Positions 1 to 6,441 of a DNA stretch of 7,343 nt are shown in pieces (the first letter of the stretch is position 1; every line of letters starts with the position of its first letter). The DNA is from Chloroflexota bacterium (GTDB taxonomy: Bacteria > Chloroflexota > Anaerolineae > Anaerolineales > Anaerolineaceae): NCBI GenBank assembly GCA_019136175.1, contig JAGVUS010000333.1:1-7343 (forward strand). The letters run 5' to 3'. The position numbers and the translations under genes are program-made. Below the pieces are notes generated by a model. It was not told the DNA's origin. It ran no database searches and saw only the letters and a list, made by a program, of their open reading frames with translations.

Positions 1-1497
1 GAACTTTCCCTCAAGAATTCCATGCACGTCTGGCTGATCGACGGCAAGCGCTTCATCCCCTATAAGGATGGCTTGACCGTGACCTATGACCTGGCTGCTG
101 GCGTTGCCGGTGCCAAGATCTGGCCCTACACCCTCCGCTGGACTGACCAGGAAGGCGGCACGCTCAAGTGGGGTTCCCCCGACCTGTTCGTGGATCCCAT
201 CAACCCCGTCGCCGGTTCCAACTGGGCGTTTGACCAGCCTATCGTCCGCGCCACCTACGATGAAGCCTACATGTACGATCCCTACACCGGCTTGATCTGG
301 CCGCTGCGCCTCGAAAAAGCTGAAATCACCATCCAAGAAGGCCTGCCCGTTGGCGCAACCCACGATTGGGTGACCCTCGATTTCGCCCCCGAAATCAAGG
401 TGCCTGAAGACACCATCGTGGACTGGGACGCTGCCAACCAGAAGTTCATCCCGGATGGCATCACCGCCAAGGTCAAGAGCGTGGTCTACTATCCTGCCAA
501 TCTCTTCACCGATGTGAAGAATCATGACGGCACGACCATGGACATTGCTGACTTCCTGTTCACCTGGATCCTGTCCCTCGATATCGGCAAGGAAGGGTCG
601 CCCGTCTATGATGAATCGATGGCGCCCAACACCGAAGCCGTTCTCGAAAACTACAAGGGCTTCCGGATCATCTCCGAAGATCCCCTGGTGGTGGAAGGTT
701 ACAGCGACAACTGGCAGATTGATGCTGAAATGAACATCACTTCCTGGTGGCCGACGTTCTCCTACGGGTATGCGCCGTGGCACACCATGGCTGCCGCCAT
801 GCTGGCAGACCAGGCTGGTGAAGTTGCTTTCTCTGCTGACAAAGCCGATGCCAATTCCACCGAGACCAAGACGGTTGAATGGCTCAGCCTGGTTGGTGGA
901 CCCAGCCTCGATATCCTGACCAAGTACCTCGATCAGGCAATCGCCGACAAGTACATTCCCTACGCCAATGTTCTGTCCGCTTACATTACTCCGGAAGAAG
1001 CAGTTGCCCGCTATGAGGCAGCCAAAGCCTTCTACGAGAAATACGGTCACTACATGATCGGCAATGGTCCCTACATCCTCAGCGAAGTCTACCTGACCGA
1101 AAAGGTTGCCACCCTCATCAACAACCCGGATTATGTTGATCTTGCCGATACCTGGGCTCGCTTCAGCGAACCCCGCATCGCCGAGGTTGAGGTGGATGGT
1201 GAAGCCAGCGTTGCGCTCGGCACCGAATTTGCCTTCGATGTGGCAGTGACCTTCAATGGCGAACCCTATGCTTCCGAGGATGTCAAGGAAGTCATTGGTC
1301 TGCTCTATGATGCCACTGGCTCGATTGTCAAGGTTCTGGAAGGCGAATTCGTGGAGGAAGGTCTCTACAAGTTCACTGTTCCTGCTGATCTGTCCTCGAC
1401 CATGGAAGCCGGCTCCAGCAAGCTGGAAGCTGTTGTGGTTCCCTACGTCGTAGCCATTCCGACCTTCACCGCTTTCGAATTCGTGACTGTCAAGTAA
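1..1497 (+). CDS. ABC transporter solute-binding protein, family 5 (5'-truncated by the window edge)
   Basis: This is the extracytoplasmic receptor of a Dpp/Opp-type importer. The reading frame is open from base 1 without a stop, so the ATG at 22 is probably internal and the true start, with any signal peptide or lipobox, lies outside; 498 residues are visible. The family-5 order can be followed. An EGGTLKWG strand (visible residues about 51-58) is followed by a DPINP/YDPYTGLIWPLRLEKAEI stretch (about 66-109). A degenerate form of the KWHDG..-A.D..F.W signature reads VKNHDGTTMDIADFLFTW (172-189), and GNGPYIL sits near 354-360. The last ~105 residues (from EPRIAEVEV, about 390) look like an added beta-sandwich, Ig-like domain. 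The start of the family-5 pattern lies about 50 residues into the visible part with more upstream, so the whole protein is probably larger than the usual 500-600 residues. Isoleucine is almost always ATC in the first part of the gene, unlike dppB, which suggests high expression. The ligand is unknown. Confidence 0.88.
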   Translation, partial: ELSLKNSMHVWLIDGKRFIPYKDGLTVTYDLAAGVAGAKIWPYTLRWTDQEGGTLKWGSPDLFVDPINPVAGSNWAFDQPIVRATYDEAYMYDPYTGLIWPLRLEKAEITIQEGLPVGATHDWVTLDFAPEIKVPEDTIVDWDAANQKFIPDGITAKVKSVVYYPANLFTDVKNHDGTTMDIADFLFTWILSLDIGKEGSPVYDESMAPNTEAVLENYKGFRIISEDPLVVEGYSDNWQIDAEMNITSWWPTFSYGYAPWHTMAAAMLADQAGEVAFSADKADANSTETKTVEWLSLVGGPSLDILTKYLDQAIADKYIPYANVLSAYITPEEAVARYEAAKAFYEKYGHYMIGNGPYILSEVYLTEKVATLINNPDYVDLADTWARFSEPRIAEVEVDGEASVALGTEFAFDVAVTFNGEPYASEDVKEVIGLLYDATGSIVKVLEGEFVEEGLYKFTVPADLSSTMEAGSSKLEAVVVPYVVAIPTFTAFEFVTVK

Positions 1498-1532
1498 GTC
1501 CGAACCGTAAAGCCCAGGTGATTTAAACATGA

Positions 1533-1568
1533 GGGAGGGGCAAGGTGACAAATCTCCTTGCCCCTCCT
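1533..1568 (+). terminator. Intercistronic GC-rich hairpin between the binding-protein and permease genes
   Basis: The arm 1533-1545 (gggaggggcaagg) pairs with 1556-1568 (ccttgcccctcct): 12 Watson-Crick pairs plus one G-U pair, around a 10-base loop (tgacaaatct). It lies 35 bases after the binding-protein stop and 27 bases before the dppB start. No T-run follows, so it is not a full intrinsic terminator. In binding-protein-dependent transporters, hairpins in this place commonly cause partial termination or protect the upstream mRNA from 3' exonucleases, which keeps receptor levels above permease levels. That role is inferred here; the pairing is seen directly. Confidence 0.75.
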
Positions 1569-1580
1569 GATCTCACAATG

Positions 1581-1587
1581 AGGAGGT
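1581..1587 (+). promoter_or_regulatory. Strong Shine-Dalgarno of dppB
   Basis: AGGAGGT at 1581-1587 is a full Shine-Dalgarno match, 8 bases before the ATG at 1596, and it fixes that start. Its AGGAGG core is complementary to CCTCCT at 1563-1568, the outer part of the 3' arm of the preceding hairpin. The two pairings exclude each other, so access to this site may depend on whether the hairpin forms. Confidence 0.8.
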
Positions 1588-1595
1588 AGGATCTG

Positions 1596-2732
1596 ATGGG
1601 ACAGGTCGCTGAAGCTACAACCCCCACAGTCGAGAAGAAAAAAACCAGGACCGACAGCACCCTCACCAGGGTTTTGAAATACTCGGGCGTCCGGCTGTTG
1701 TCCTTATTTATTACTGTTGTGATCGGTATTTATCTGACCATCATCATTGCCAACATGGGCGGGTATGTGGACAAGATGATGATTTCCGAGATCCAGGAAC
1801 GCATCACCATGCAGATTGCCATGAGCCCTGCGTATGAAAAAATGGATCCGGCTACCAAGAATACACTGACCCAGGAGAAAATCCAGGACGAAATTTCGCG
1901 CCTCAACCTGGATCAACCCGCTGCCATTCGTTCCGTACGATTTCTTAAGAATGCTCTCACGCTGGACCTGGGCCGCGCCCTGTTCATGACCAGCGATTCT
2001 GGTTCCCGCAATGTCCAGCGGATTATCCTGGAGCGCATCCCCTACACGCTGCTATTGATGGGCACTGCCAACCTGATTCTCTTTTTCAGCACCCTCTTCC
2101 TGGCATTGGCGCTTTCCCGCAAGTATGGCAGCTTCTGGGATAAGATTGTGATTGCCCTTTCACCGACTTCCTCGGTGCCGCCATGGTTTTATGGCATTTT
2201 CCTGATCCTGGTTTTTGCCGCCGTCCTGGGGATTCTGCCGTTTGGCGGCGTCATTGACGCCCCGGTTCCCAAGGACCTACTGGGACGCATTCTCAGCGTC
2301 CTCCGCCACCTGATCCTGCCAGCCACATCGTTGATTATTTCCTCGTTTTTCCTCAGCATTTACAACTGGCGGACCTTTTTCCTCATCTATTCCAGTGAAG
2401 ATTACGTGGACACAGCCAAGGCGAAAGGGCTGCCTGACCGCGACATTGAACGCCGTTACATCCTGCGCCCTACTCTGCCGACCATCATCACTTCATTTGC
2501 ACTGATGTTGATTGGCATGTGGACGGGCGCCATCATCACCGAGACGATCTTCCAATGGCCTGGCTTGGGACGTGTAACCTACAAGGCAATTGGCTTGTAT
2601 GATACACCGGTCATTGTTGGCACAACCATCCTGTATGCCTACCTGCTGGCAATTACCGTGTTCCTGCTCGACTTTGTCTACGCGCTGGTGGACCCGCGCG
2701 TCAAGATTGGCGGCAGTGGAGGTGCCAAATGA
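1596..2732 (+). CDS. dppB: Peptide/nickel-type ABC transporter permease, DppB family
   Basis: This is one of the two channel-forming inner-membrane subunits (378 residues; the family is usually about 305-340). A charged cytoplasmic N-terminus (1-30) precedes TM1 (about 32-53). Further hydrophobic segments lie near 150-172, 185-214, 237-257, 296-316 and 339-364. The EAA loop that contacts the ATPase is clear at about 270-295 (DTAKAKGLPDRDIERRYILR), followed by the family motif ETIFQWPGLG (316-325) and the terminal LVDPRVK. The stretch between TM1 and TM2 (about 54-148) is long and rich in charged, helix-forming residues, with a methionine-rich start; it should face outward. The start is fixed by a strong Shine-Dalgarno. 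The stop overlaps the start of dppC by 4 bp, which implies translational coupling. Assignment to the DppB/OppB family is secure; the substrate is not. Confidence 0.95.
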   Translation: MGQVAEATTPTVEKKKTRTDSTLTRVLKYSGVRLLSLFITVVIGIYLTIIIANMGGYVDKMMISEIQERITMQIAMSPAYEKMDPATKNTLTQEKIQDEISRLNLDQPAAIRSVRFLKNALTLDLGRALFMTSDSGSRNVQRIILERIPYTLLLMGTANLILFFSTLFLALALSRKYGSFWDKIVIALSPTSSVPPWFYGIFLILVFAAVLGILPFGGVIDAPVPKDLLGRILSVLRHLILPATSLIISSFFLSIYNWRTFFLIYSSEDYVDTAKAKGLPDRDIERRYILRPTLPTIITSFALMLIGMWTGAIITETIFQWPGLGRVTYKAIGLYDTPVIVGTTILYAYLLAITVFLLDFVYALVDPRVKIGGSGGAK

Positions 2733-4072
2733 AGAATTTACGCAGTCTCCTTCGGGAAATTGGTCAGTACCCCACTGCCATTTTTGGTGTTGTTGTTGTC
2801 CTGGCGCTGGTGATCGCCGCCATTGTGGTGATTATCAAGATCCCCTATGACACGGCAATCAGCACCTGGCGCGGCGGTGAAGAAATTGTGTACAAGAACC
2901 CCAAAACTGTTCCACCCAAGTGGTACAACTGGTTCCGCAAGGATAAGCTGGTTGAATCCTTGGATTTGAATGAGGGTGACGAAGGCGTTTCCGTGACGGA
3001 AGAAACCACCGAGGGCGGTACGCTGATTAAGACCTACACCTTTGAATTTGATTTTCCCTACAAATCCTTCCCGCAGGATATGGTGCTGTACTTCAAGTCC
3101 GAGTACGAATCCAAGCAGCCCTTTGTTTCCATGAAGTGGTACACCCCCGACGAACGGGAAATCAAGGTTGCCAGCTTTGCCATTGGGAAAACCTACACTT
3201 ATCCGTTCCTGCAGGATCAGAAACTACAAAAACGACTCAATAATGTGGTCCCAAATATCGGCTTGTTCCTCAATCCGGATAACCCGGAACAGGTGCCGGT
3301 GATGGGAACTTACAAGCTGGTCATTGAGACCATCCTGTTTGAACCAAATTCCACGGTCTCTCCTGAATTTGTCCTGCACGGGCAGGTATTTGGCTGGGCG
3401 GGAACCGACCATATGCGCCGCGACCTGATCCTCCCCCTGCTGTGGGGTATTCCGATTGCGCTGTCCTTCGGTCTGCTGGCTGCCCTGGGCACATCCCTGC
3501 TGACCATGACCATCGCCGCCTTCGGCACCTGGTTTGGCGGTTTCTGGGATGCACTCATCCAGCGCATCACCGAAGTCAACATGGTGCTGCCCTTCCTGTC
3601 CATCCTCATCATGGTGGGCACCTTCTATTCCCGCTCCATTTGGACGATCCTGGGCGTGACCATTGCCCTGTCCATTTTTACCGGCGGCATCAAGAGCTAC
3701 CGCGCCATGTTTCTGCAGGTCAAGGAATCCACCTACATTGAGGCAGCCAAAGCCTATGGCGCCCGGGATTCGCGTATCATCTTCAAGTACCTGATTCCCC
3801 GCATGATTCCCCTGCTCCTGCCTGGTTTGATCTCCTCCGTGCCGTCCTTTGTTTTCCTGGAAGCCTCCCTGGCAGTCCTTGGCATTGGCGACCCGGTTCT
3901 GCCCACCTGGGGCAAGATGATCAATGAAGCCCTGGGAAATGCGGCACTCTACCGCGGGTGGTTCTACTGGATCCTGGAACCTGCAGTCCTGCTGATGATC
4001 ACCGGTTTGGGATTTGCAGGGCTCGGGTTTGCCCTCGACCGCATCTTCAATCCACGCTTGCGAGGGGTGTAA
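2729..4072 (+). CDS. dppC: Peptide/nickel-type ABC transporter permease, DppC family, with large extracytoplasmic insert
   Basis: This is the second channel subunit (447 residues; DppC proteins are usually about 280-320). TM1 is at about 16-37. Residues about 41-222 form a hydrophilic, aromatic and probably beta-rich segment before the conserved FGWAGTD motif (221-227), which in ordinary DppC follows TM1 by only a few tens of residues. The rest is standard: hydrophobic segments near 233-265, 284-320, 362-387 and 412-436, an EAA loop at about 334-360 (EAAKAYGARDSRIIFKYLIP), LGIGDP (384-389) and the end DRIFNPRLRG. The usual GTD..GRD motif reads GTDHMRRD. The start overlaps the dppB stop as ATGA, with GGAGGT at 2718-2723 five bases upstream. 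The insert should lie outside the membrane, where it could contact the binding protein; I do not recognise its fold. Confidence 0.94.
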   Translation: MKNLRSLLREIGQYPTAIFGVVVVLALVIAAIVVIIKIPYDTAISTWRGGEEIVYKNPKTVPPKWYNWFRKDKLVESLDLNEGDEGVSVTEETTEGGTLIKTYTFEFDFPYKSFPQDMVLYFKSEYESKQPFVSMKWYTPDEREIKVASFAIGKTYTYPFLQDQKLQKRLNNVVPNIGLFLNPDNPEQVPVMGTYKLVIETILFEPNSTVSPEFVLHGQVFGWAGTDHMRRDLILPLLWGIPIALSFGLLAALGTSLLTMTIAAFGTWFGGFWDALIQRITEVNMVLPFLSILIMVGTFYSRSIWTILGVTIALSIFTGGIKSYRAMFLQVKESTYIEAAKAYGARDSRIIFKYLIPRMIPLLLPGLISSVPSFVFLEASLAVLGIGDPVLPTWGKMINEALGNAALYRGWFYWILEPAVLLMITGLGFAGLGFALDRIFNPRLRGV

Positions 4073-4077
4073 ACATT

Positions 4078-5034
4078 ATGACAGACAAAACACTATTGCG
4101 CGTTGAAAATCTAAAATTGTACTTCCGGGCGTCCAAGGGCGTGGTGCAGGCGGTGGATAATGTGGACCTGACCCTGAGCACCAATGAAGCCGTTGTGATT
4201 ATCGGTGAATCCGGCTGCGGCAAGTCCTCCATGGCGAAAGCCCTGCTGCGACTGCTGCCCCGCAATGTGGATACCTATTCCGGCAGAGTCTTCCTGAATG
4301 GCACCGACGTGATGGCATTGGACGATGAGGAGTACCGCAAGGAAATCCGCTGGGTCAAGATGTCCATGGTGCCGCAGGCAGCCATGAACTCGCTCAATCC
4401 GGTTTTAAAGGTGGGCGACCAGGTTGCCGAGCCGATGATGGTTCACCACGGTGTGACGAAGGAAGCCGCTCTGGAGCAGGCAAAAGCCATGTTCCAGCGG
4501 GTGGGTGTCCCCGTTGATTTTGTCAACCGGTATGCGTTTGAACTTTCTGGCGGGATGCGCCAGCGCGTAGCAATTGCCATGGCATTGGTCACCCTGCCCG
4601 ACCTGGTGATTTTGGACGAACCCACCTCCGCCCTGGATGTGCTGACCCAGGCGAATATCATGAACCTCCTCAAGCGCATCAAGAAGGAGATTTCCACCAG
4701 CTTCATCCTCATCACCCACGATATTGCCACCTCCTCCGAGCTGGCAGACCGGGTGGCAGTGATGTATGCCGGTCAGATTGTGGAAGTCAGCGATTCCTAC
4801 CGCTTCTTCAGCGCCCCGCTGCACCCCTATTCCGCCAAGCTGATGGCATCGGTGCCCAAGCTGCGCTCCAAGAGCGAACCCGATTACATTACCGGTCAAC
4901 CGCCAAGCCTGATCAAGCCGCCAACGGGCTGCCGTTTTGCCGCCCGCTGCCACAAGCGGTTTGAAAAATGCTCGGAAGAACCCCCTGTGATTGCACAGGA
5001 TGGTCGCCTGGTCAAGTGCTGGCTTTACACGTGA
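4078..5034 (+). CDS. dppD: Peptide/nickel-type ABC transporter ATP-binding protein, DppD family
   Basis: This is the first of the two ATPase subunits (318 residues, usual length). Motifs in order: Walker A GESGCGKS (43-50), Q-loop Q100 in MVPQAAMNSLNP, signature LSGGM (156-160), Walker B LVILDE (176-181), D-loop SALD (184-187) and switch histidine H214 in ITHD. The C-terminal oligopeptide-transporter extension has HPYS (249-252), PPSLIKPPTGCRF and cysteines C285, C291, C298 and C314, the pattern that binds a [4Fe-4S] cluster in characterised DppD-type ATPases. The frame is open upstream into dppC. I chose the ATG at 4078 because it lies 5 bases after the dppC stop, has GAGGGG at 4062-4067, and begins the protein just before the first conserved strand (LLRVENLKLYF). 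It is expected to pair with the next gene product. Confidence 0.95.
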   Translation: MTDKTLLRVENLKLYFRASKGVVQAVDNVDLTLSTNEAVVIIGESGCGKSSMAKALLRLLPRNVDTYSGRVFLNGTDVMALDDEEYRKEIRWVKMSMVPQAAMNSLNPVLKVGDQVAEPMMVHHGVTKEAALEQAKAMFQRVGVPVDFVNRYAFELSGGMRQRVAIAMALVTLPDLVILDEPTSALDVLTQANIMNLLKRIKKEISTSFILITHDIATSSELADRVAVMYAGQIVEVSDSYRFFSAPLHPYSAKLMASVPKLRSKSEPDYITGQPPSLIKPPTGCRFAARCHKRFEKCSEEPPVIAQDGRLVKCWLYT

Positions 5035-5050
5035 GGCAAGGAGAAAAAAC

Positions 5051-6079
5051 ATGGTTGCAGAACCCCAAGTGATTGAAGAAACCCGGGCGGCAAGAACCGA
5101 TCCCCTTCTCTCCGTGCAGGATTTGCATGTCTGGTTTGAATTGCGCCGCTTTGGATTTGGTCGTGCCGGTTACGTGCGGGCTGTGGACGGTGTCTCCTTT
5201 GACCTGTACCACGGCGAAGCGGTTGCCGTGGTGGGCGAATCCGGCTGCGGCAAGTCCAGCCTGATGAAGACCATCCTGGGGATCAACATTCCCACCAAGG
5301 GTGAAATCGTTTATGACGGCAAGAAAATGAGCGAATACTCCCGCTCAAATCTGCGTTGGTACCGGTCGCAGGTTGGCTATGTCCAGCAGGACCCCTACGG
5401 TGCGCTCCCGCCCTTCATGACCATCCAGAAAATCCTGGAAGAACCGTTGATCATCAACGGTGTGAAGAGCAAGGAGGAACGCCTTGAACGGATCAACAAG
5501 GCGCTGGAAGAAGTCAAGATGACCCCGGTGGATGAGTTCCTGCCCAAGTTCCCCCACATGCTCAGTGGCGGACAGCAGCAGCGCGTGGTGATTGCCCGTG
5601 CCATGATCAACAATCCCCAGCTGCTGGTGGCGGATGAACCCGTCTCCATGCTGGATGCCTCGGTGCGCGTGGAAATTCTCAAGCTGCTGCGCGGCTTGCA
5701 GGAACGCCACCACCTGGCAGTCATCTACATCACCCACGACCTTTCCACCGTGCGCTACTTCTCCGAATACATCTTTGTGATGTATGCTGGAGAGATCATT
5801 GAGAAAGCCCGCGTGGATGACCTGTTGAATAACCCCAGCCACCCCTACACCCTGGCGCTGCTGGCAGCCACCTCCGATCCCGATCCCAAGAACGTGGACG
5901 AGTTCCAGGAAGTGCCGCCCGGCGAGCCGCCCAGCCTGGTGAAACCCCCGGCTGGCTGCCGTTTCCACCCGCGCTGCTCGCACATGATTGACGGGCTGTG
6001 CAACGTGGAACGCCCCAAGGAATTCAAGGTTGGCGAAGGACACCGCGTCTCCTGCTGGTTGTTCAAGGATGTTCAGTAA
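5051..6079 (+). CDS. dppF: Peptide/nickel-type ABC transporter ATP-binding protein, DppF family
   Basis: This is the second ATPase subunit (342 residues). Walker A GESGCGKS is at 62-69, the Q-loop at YVQQDP (110-115), signature LSGGQ at 171-175, Walker B LLVADE at 191-196, D-loop SMLD at 199-202 and the switch histidine at H229 (ITHD). All catalytic positions appear intact. The C-terminal extension has HPYT (264-267), PPSLVKPPAGCRFHPRC and four cysteines (C303, C309, C317, C335) in the cluster-binding arrangement seen also in the preceding gene. The segment LRRFGFGRAGYVRAV (31-45) between the first strand and the core is longer than in DppD and is usual for this branch of DppF. The ATG at 5051 is chosen over an upstream in-frame ATG because AAGGAG (5038-5043) lies 7 bases before it and dppD ends only 16 bases upstream. 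Confidence 0.95.
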   Translation: MVAEPQVIEETRAARTDPLLSVQDLHVWFELRRFGFGRAGYVRAVDGVSFDLYHGEAVAVVGESGCGKSSLMKTILGINIPTKGEIVYDGKKMSEYSRSNLRWYRSQVGYVQQDPYGALPPFMTIQKILEEPLIINGVKSKEERLERINKALEEVKMTPVDEFLPKFPHMLSGGQQQRVVIARAMINNPQLLVADEPVSMLDASVRVEILKLLRGLQERHHLAVIYITHDLSTVRYFSEYIFVMYAGEIIEKARVDDLLNNPSHPYTLALLAATSDPDPKNVDEFQEVPPGEPPSLVKPPAGCRFHPRCSHMIDGLCNVERPKEFKVGEGHRVSCWLFKDVQ

Positions 6080-6272
6080 ACTTTCGCCCAAGTGGATGAT
6101 GATCATCGGGGTGGCTTTAATGCTGCTCGGGGTCATCCTCCCCTGGCTGATGGTATTGCAGCTTGTCCAATCCACCTTCTTCCTGGTCTTTTTATCGCAT
6201 GCCTGCTCGGTTGCAGGTGTCATCCTCGGCTTTTTAGGGCTGGTGAGCATCGTGCGGGTGGGGCGCAAATAG
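6069..6272 (+). CDS. Small two-helix membrane protein of unknown function
   Basis: This is a 67-residue protein with two hydrophobic segments (about 10-32 and 37-62), a short polar turn, a basic N-terminus (FSKLSPKW) and a basic end (RVGRK). By the positive-inside rule it should be a hairpin with both ends in the cytoplasm. It overlaps the end of dppF by 11 bp, so it is probably translated by coupling; the ribosome-binding site is poor (AAGG directly before the ATG). The ATG at 6096 is an alternative start, but it would remove the basic leader. There is one cysteine (C46) and no recognisable enzymatic motif. I have an impression that similar small proteins follow dppF in other Anaerolineae but cannot verify it. 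Its place at the operon end suggests an accessory role for the transporter, which is unproven. Confidence 0.68.
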   Translation: MFSKLSPKWMMIIGVALMLLGVILPWLMVLQLVQSTFFLVFLSHACSVAGVILGFLGLVSIVRVGRK

Positions 6273-6288
6273 ACCAATCCCATAAAAA

Positions 6289-6324
6289 CAACAGCGTGGC
6301 GGGTTTTGCAACCCGCCACCGTTG
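6289..6324 (+). terminator. Hairpin terminator-like structure closing the first operon
   Basis: GGCGGGTT at 6298-6305 pairs perfectly with AACCCGCC at 6310-6317 around a TTGC loop. The stem extends by two pairs (TG with CA), and CAAC (6289-6292) can pair with GTTG (6321-6324) beyond a small internal loop. It lies 16 bases after the small membrane protein stop. On the + strand only TTT follows at 6326-6328, then A residues, so the T-tract is weak. On the reverse strand a T5 run follows at the matching place (complement of 6284-6288), but no gene is seen there to need it. Confidence 0.65.
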
Positions 6325-6355
6325 GTTTAAAAAACAACCTGGCTTTCTGAACTGG

Positions 6356-6383
6356 TTTTCAACACCTGATTTTCTGCTATAAT
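6356..6383 (+). promoter_or_regulatory. Sigma-70-type promoter with extended -10 for the second transporter unit
   Basis: A perfect -10 hexamer TATAAT is at 6378-6383, preceded by TGC (6375-6377), which makes an extended -10. The best -35 candidate is TTTTCA at 6356-6361 (4 of 6 consensus bases) with a 16-base spacer. Transcription would start near 6390, giving a leader of about 50 bases before the ATG at 6442. It lies just after the hairpin that closes the previous operon, which supports a separate transcription unit. Confidence 0.7.
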
Positions 6384-6392
6384 GATCAAACC

Positions 6393-6410
6393 GCTGCCGC
6401 ATCGGGCAGC
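6393..6410 (+). promoter_or_regulatory. Perfect inverted repeat at the expected transcription start (operator or leader hairpin)
   Basis: GCTGCC at 6393-6398 and GGCAGC at 6405-6410 are exact inverted copies around a 6-base centre (gcatcg). The repeat begins about ten bases after the -10 hexamer, so it overlaps or directly follows the transcription start. It could be a binding site for a dimeric repressor, or a hairpin at the 5' end of the mRNA. The sequence alone does not decide, and a 6-bp palindrome could also be chance. Confidence 0.4.
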
Positions 6411-6441
6411 AACTTCCCCCATTCCTGGAGCAACTGCATCA

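Noticed and set aside
3958..4077. In-frame extension of dppD upstream into dppC (start at 3958)
   Set aside because: The extra 40 residues are Pro/Arg/Cys-rich out-of-frame translation of dppC, with no family match; the ATG at 4078 begins just before the conserved fold.
4991..5050. In-frame extension of dppF upstream into dppD (start at 4991)
   Set aside because: The 20 extra residues are an out-of-frame reading of the dppD end; AAGGAG at 5038-5043 places the start at 5051.
4405..5052. Reverse-strand open frame of 215 codons opposite dppD
   Set aside because: It is fully antisense to a well-supported ATPase gene, has no domain or ribosome-binding support, and is explained by codon bias on the coding strand.
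5645..5656. D-loop of DppF reads SMLD instead of SALD
   Set aside because: Methionine at this site is, as far as I recall, common in DppF-type ATPases of this branch, and the functional aspartate is kept.
5345..6337. Long open frame on the reverse strand (330 codons) spanning dppF and the small membrane protein gene
   Set aside because: It lies opposite dppF, whose motifs are unmistakable, and crosses two gene ends and the terminator. The product has no recognisable domain and is rich in His/Gly/Gln, typical of antisense shadow frames.
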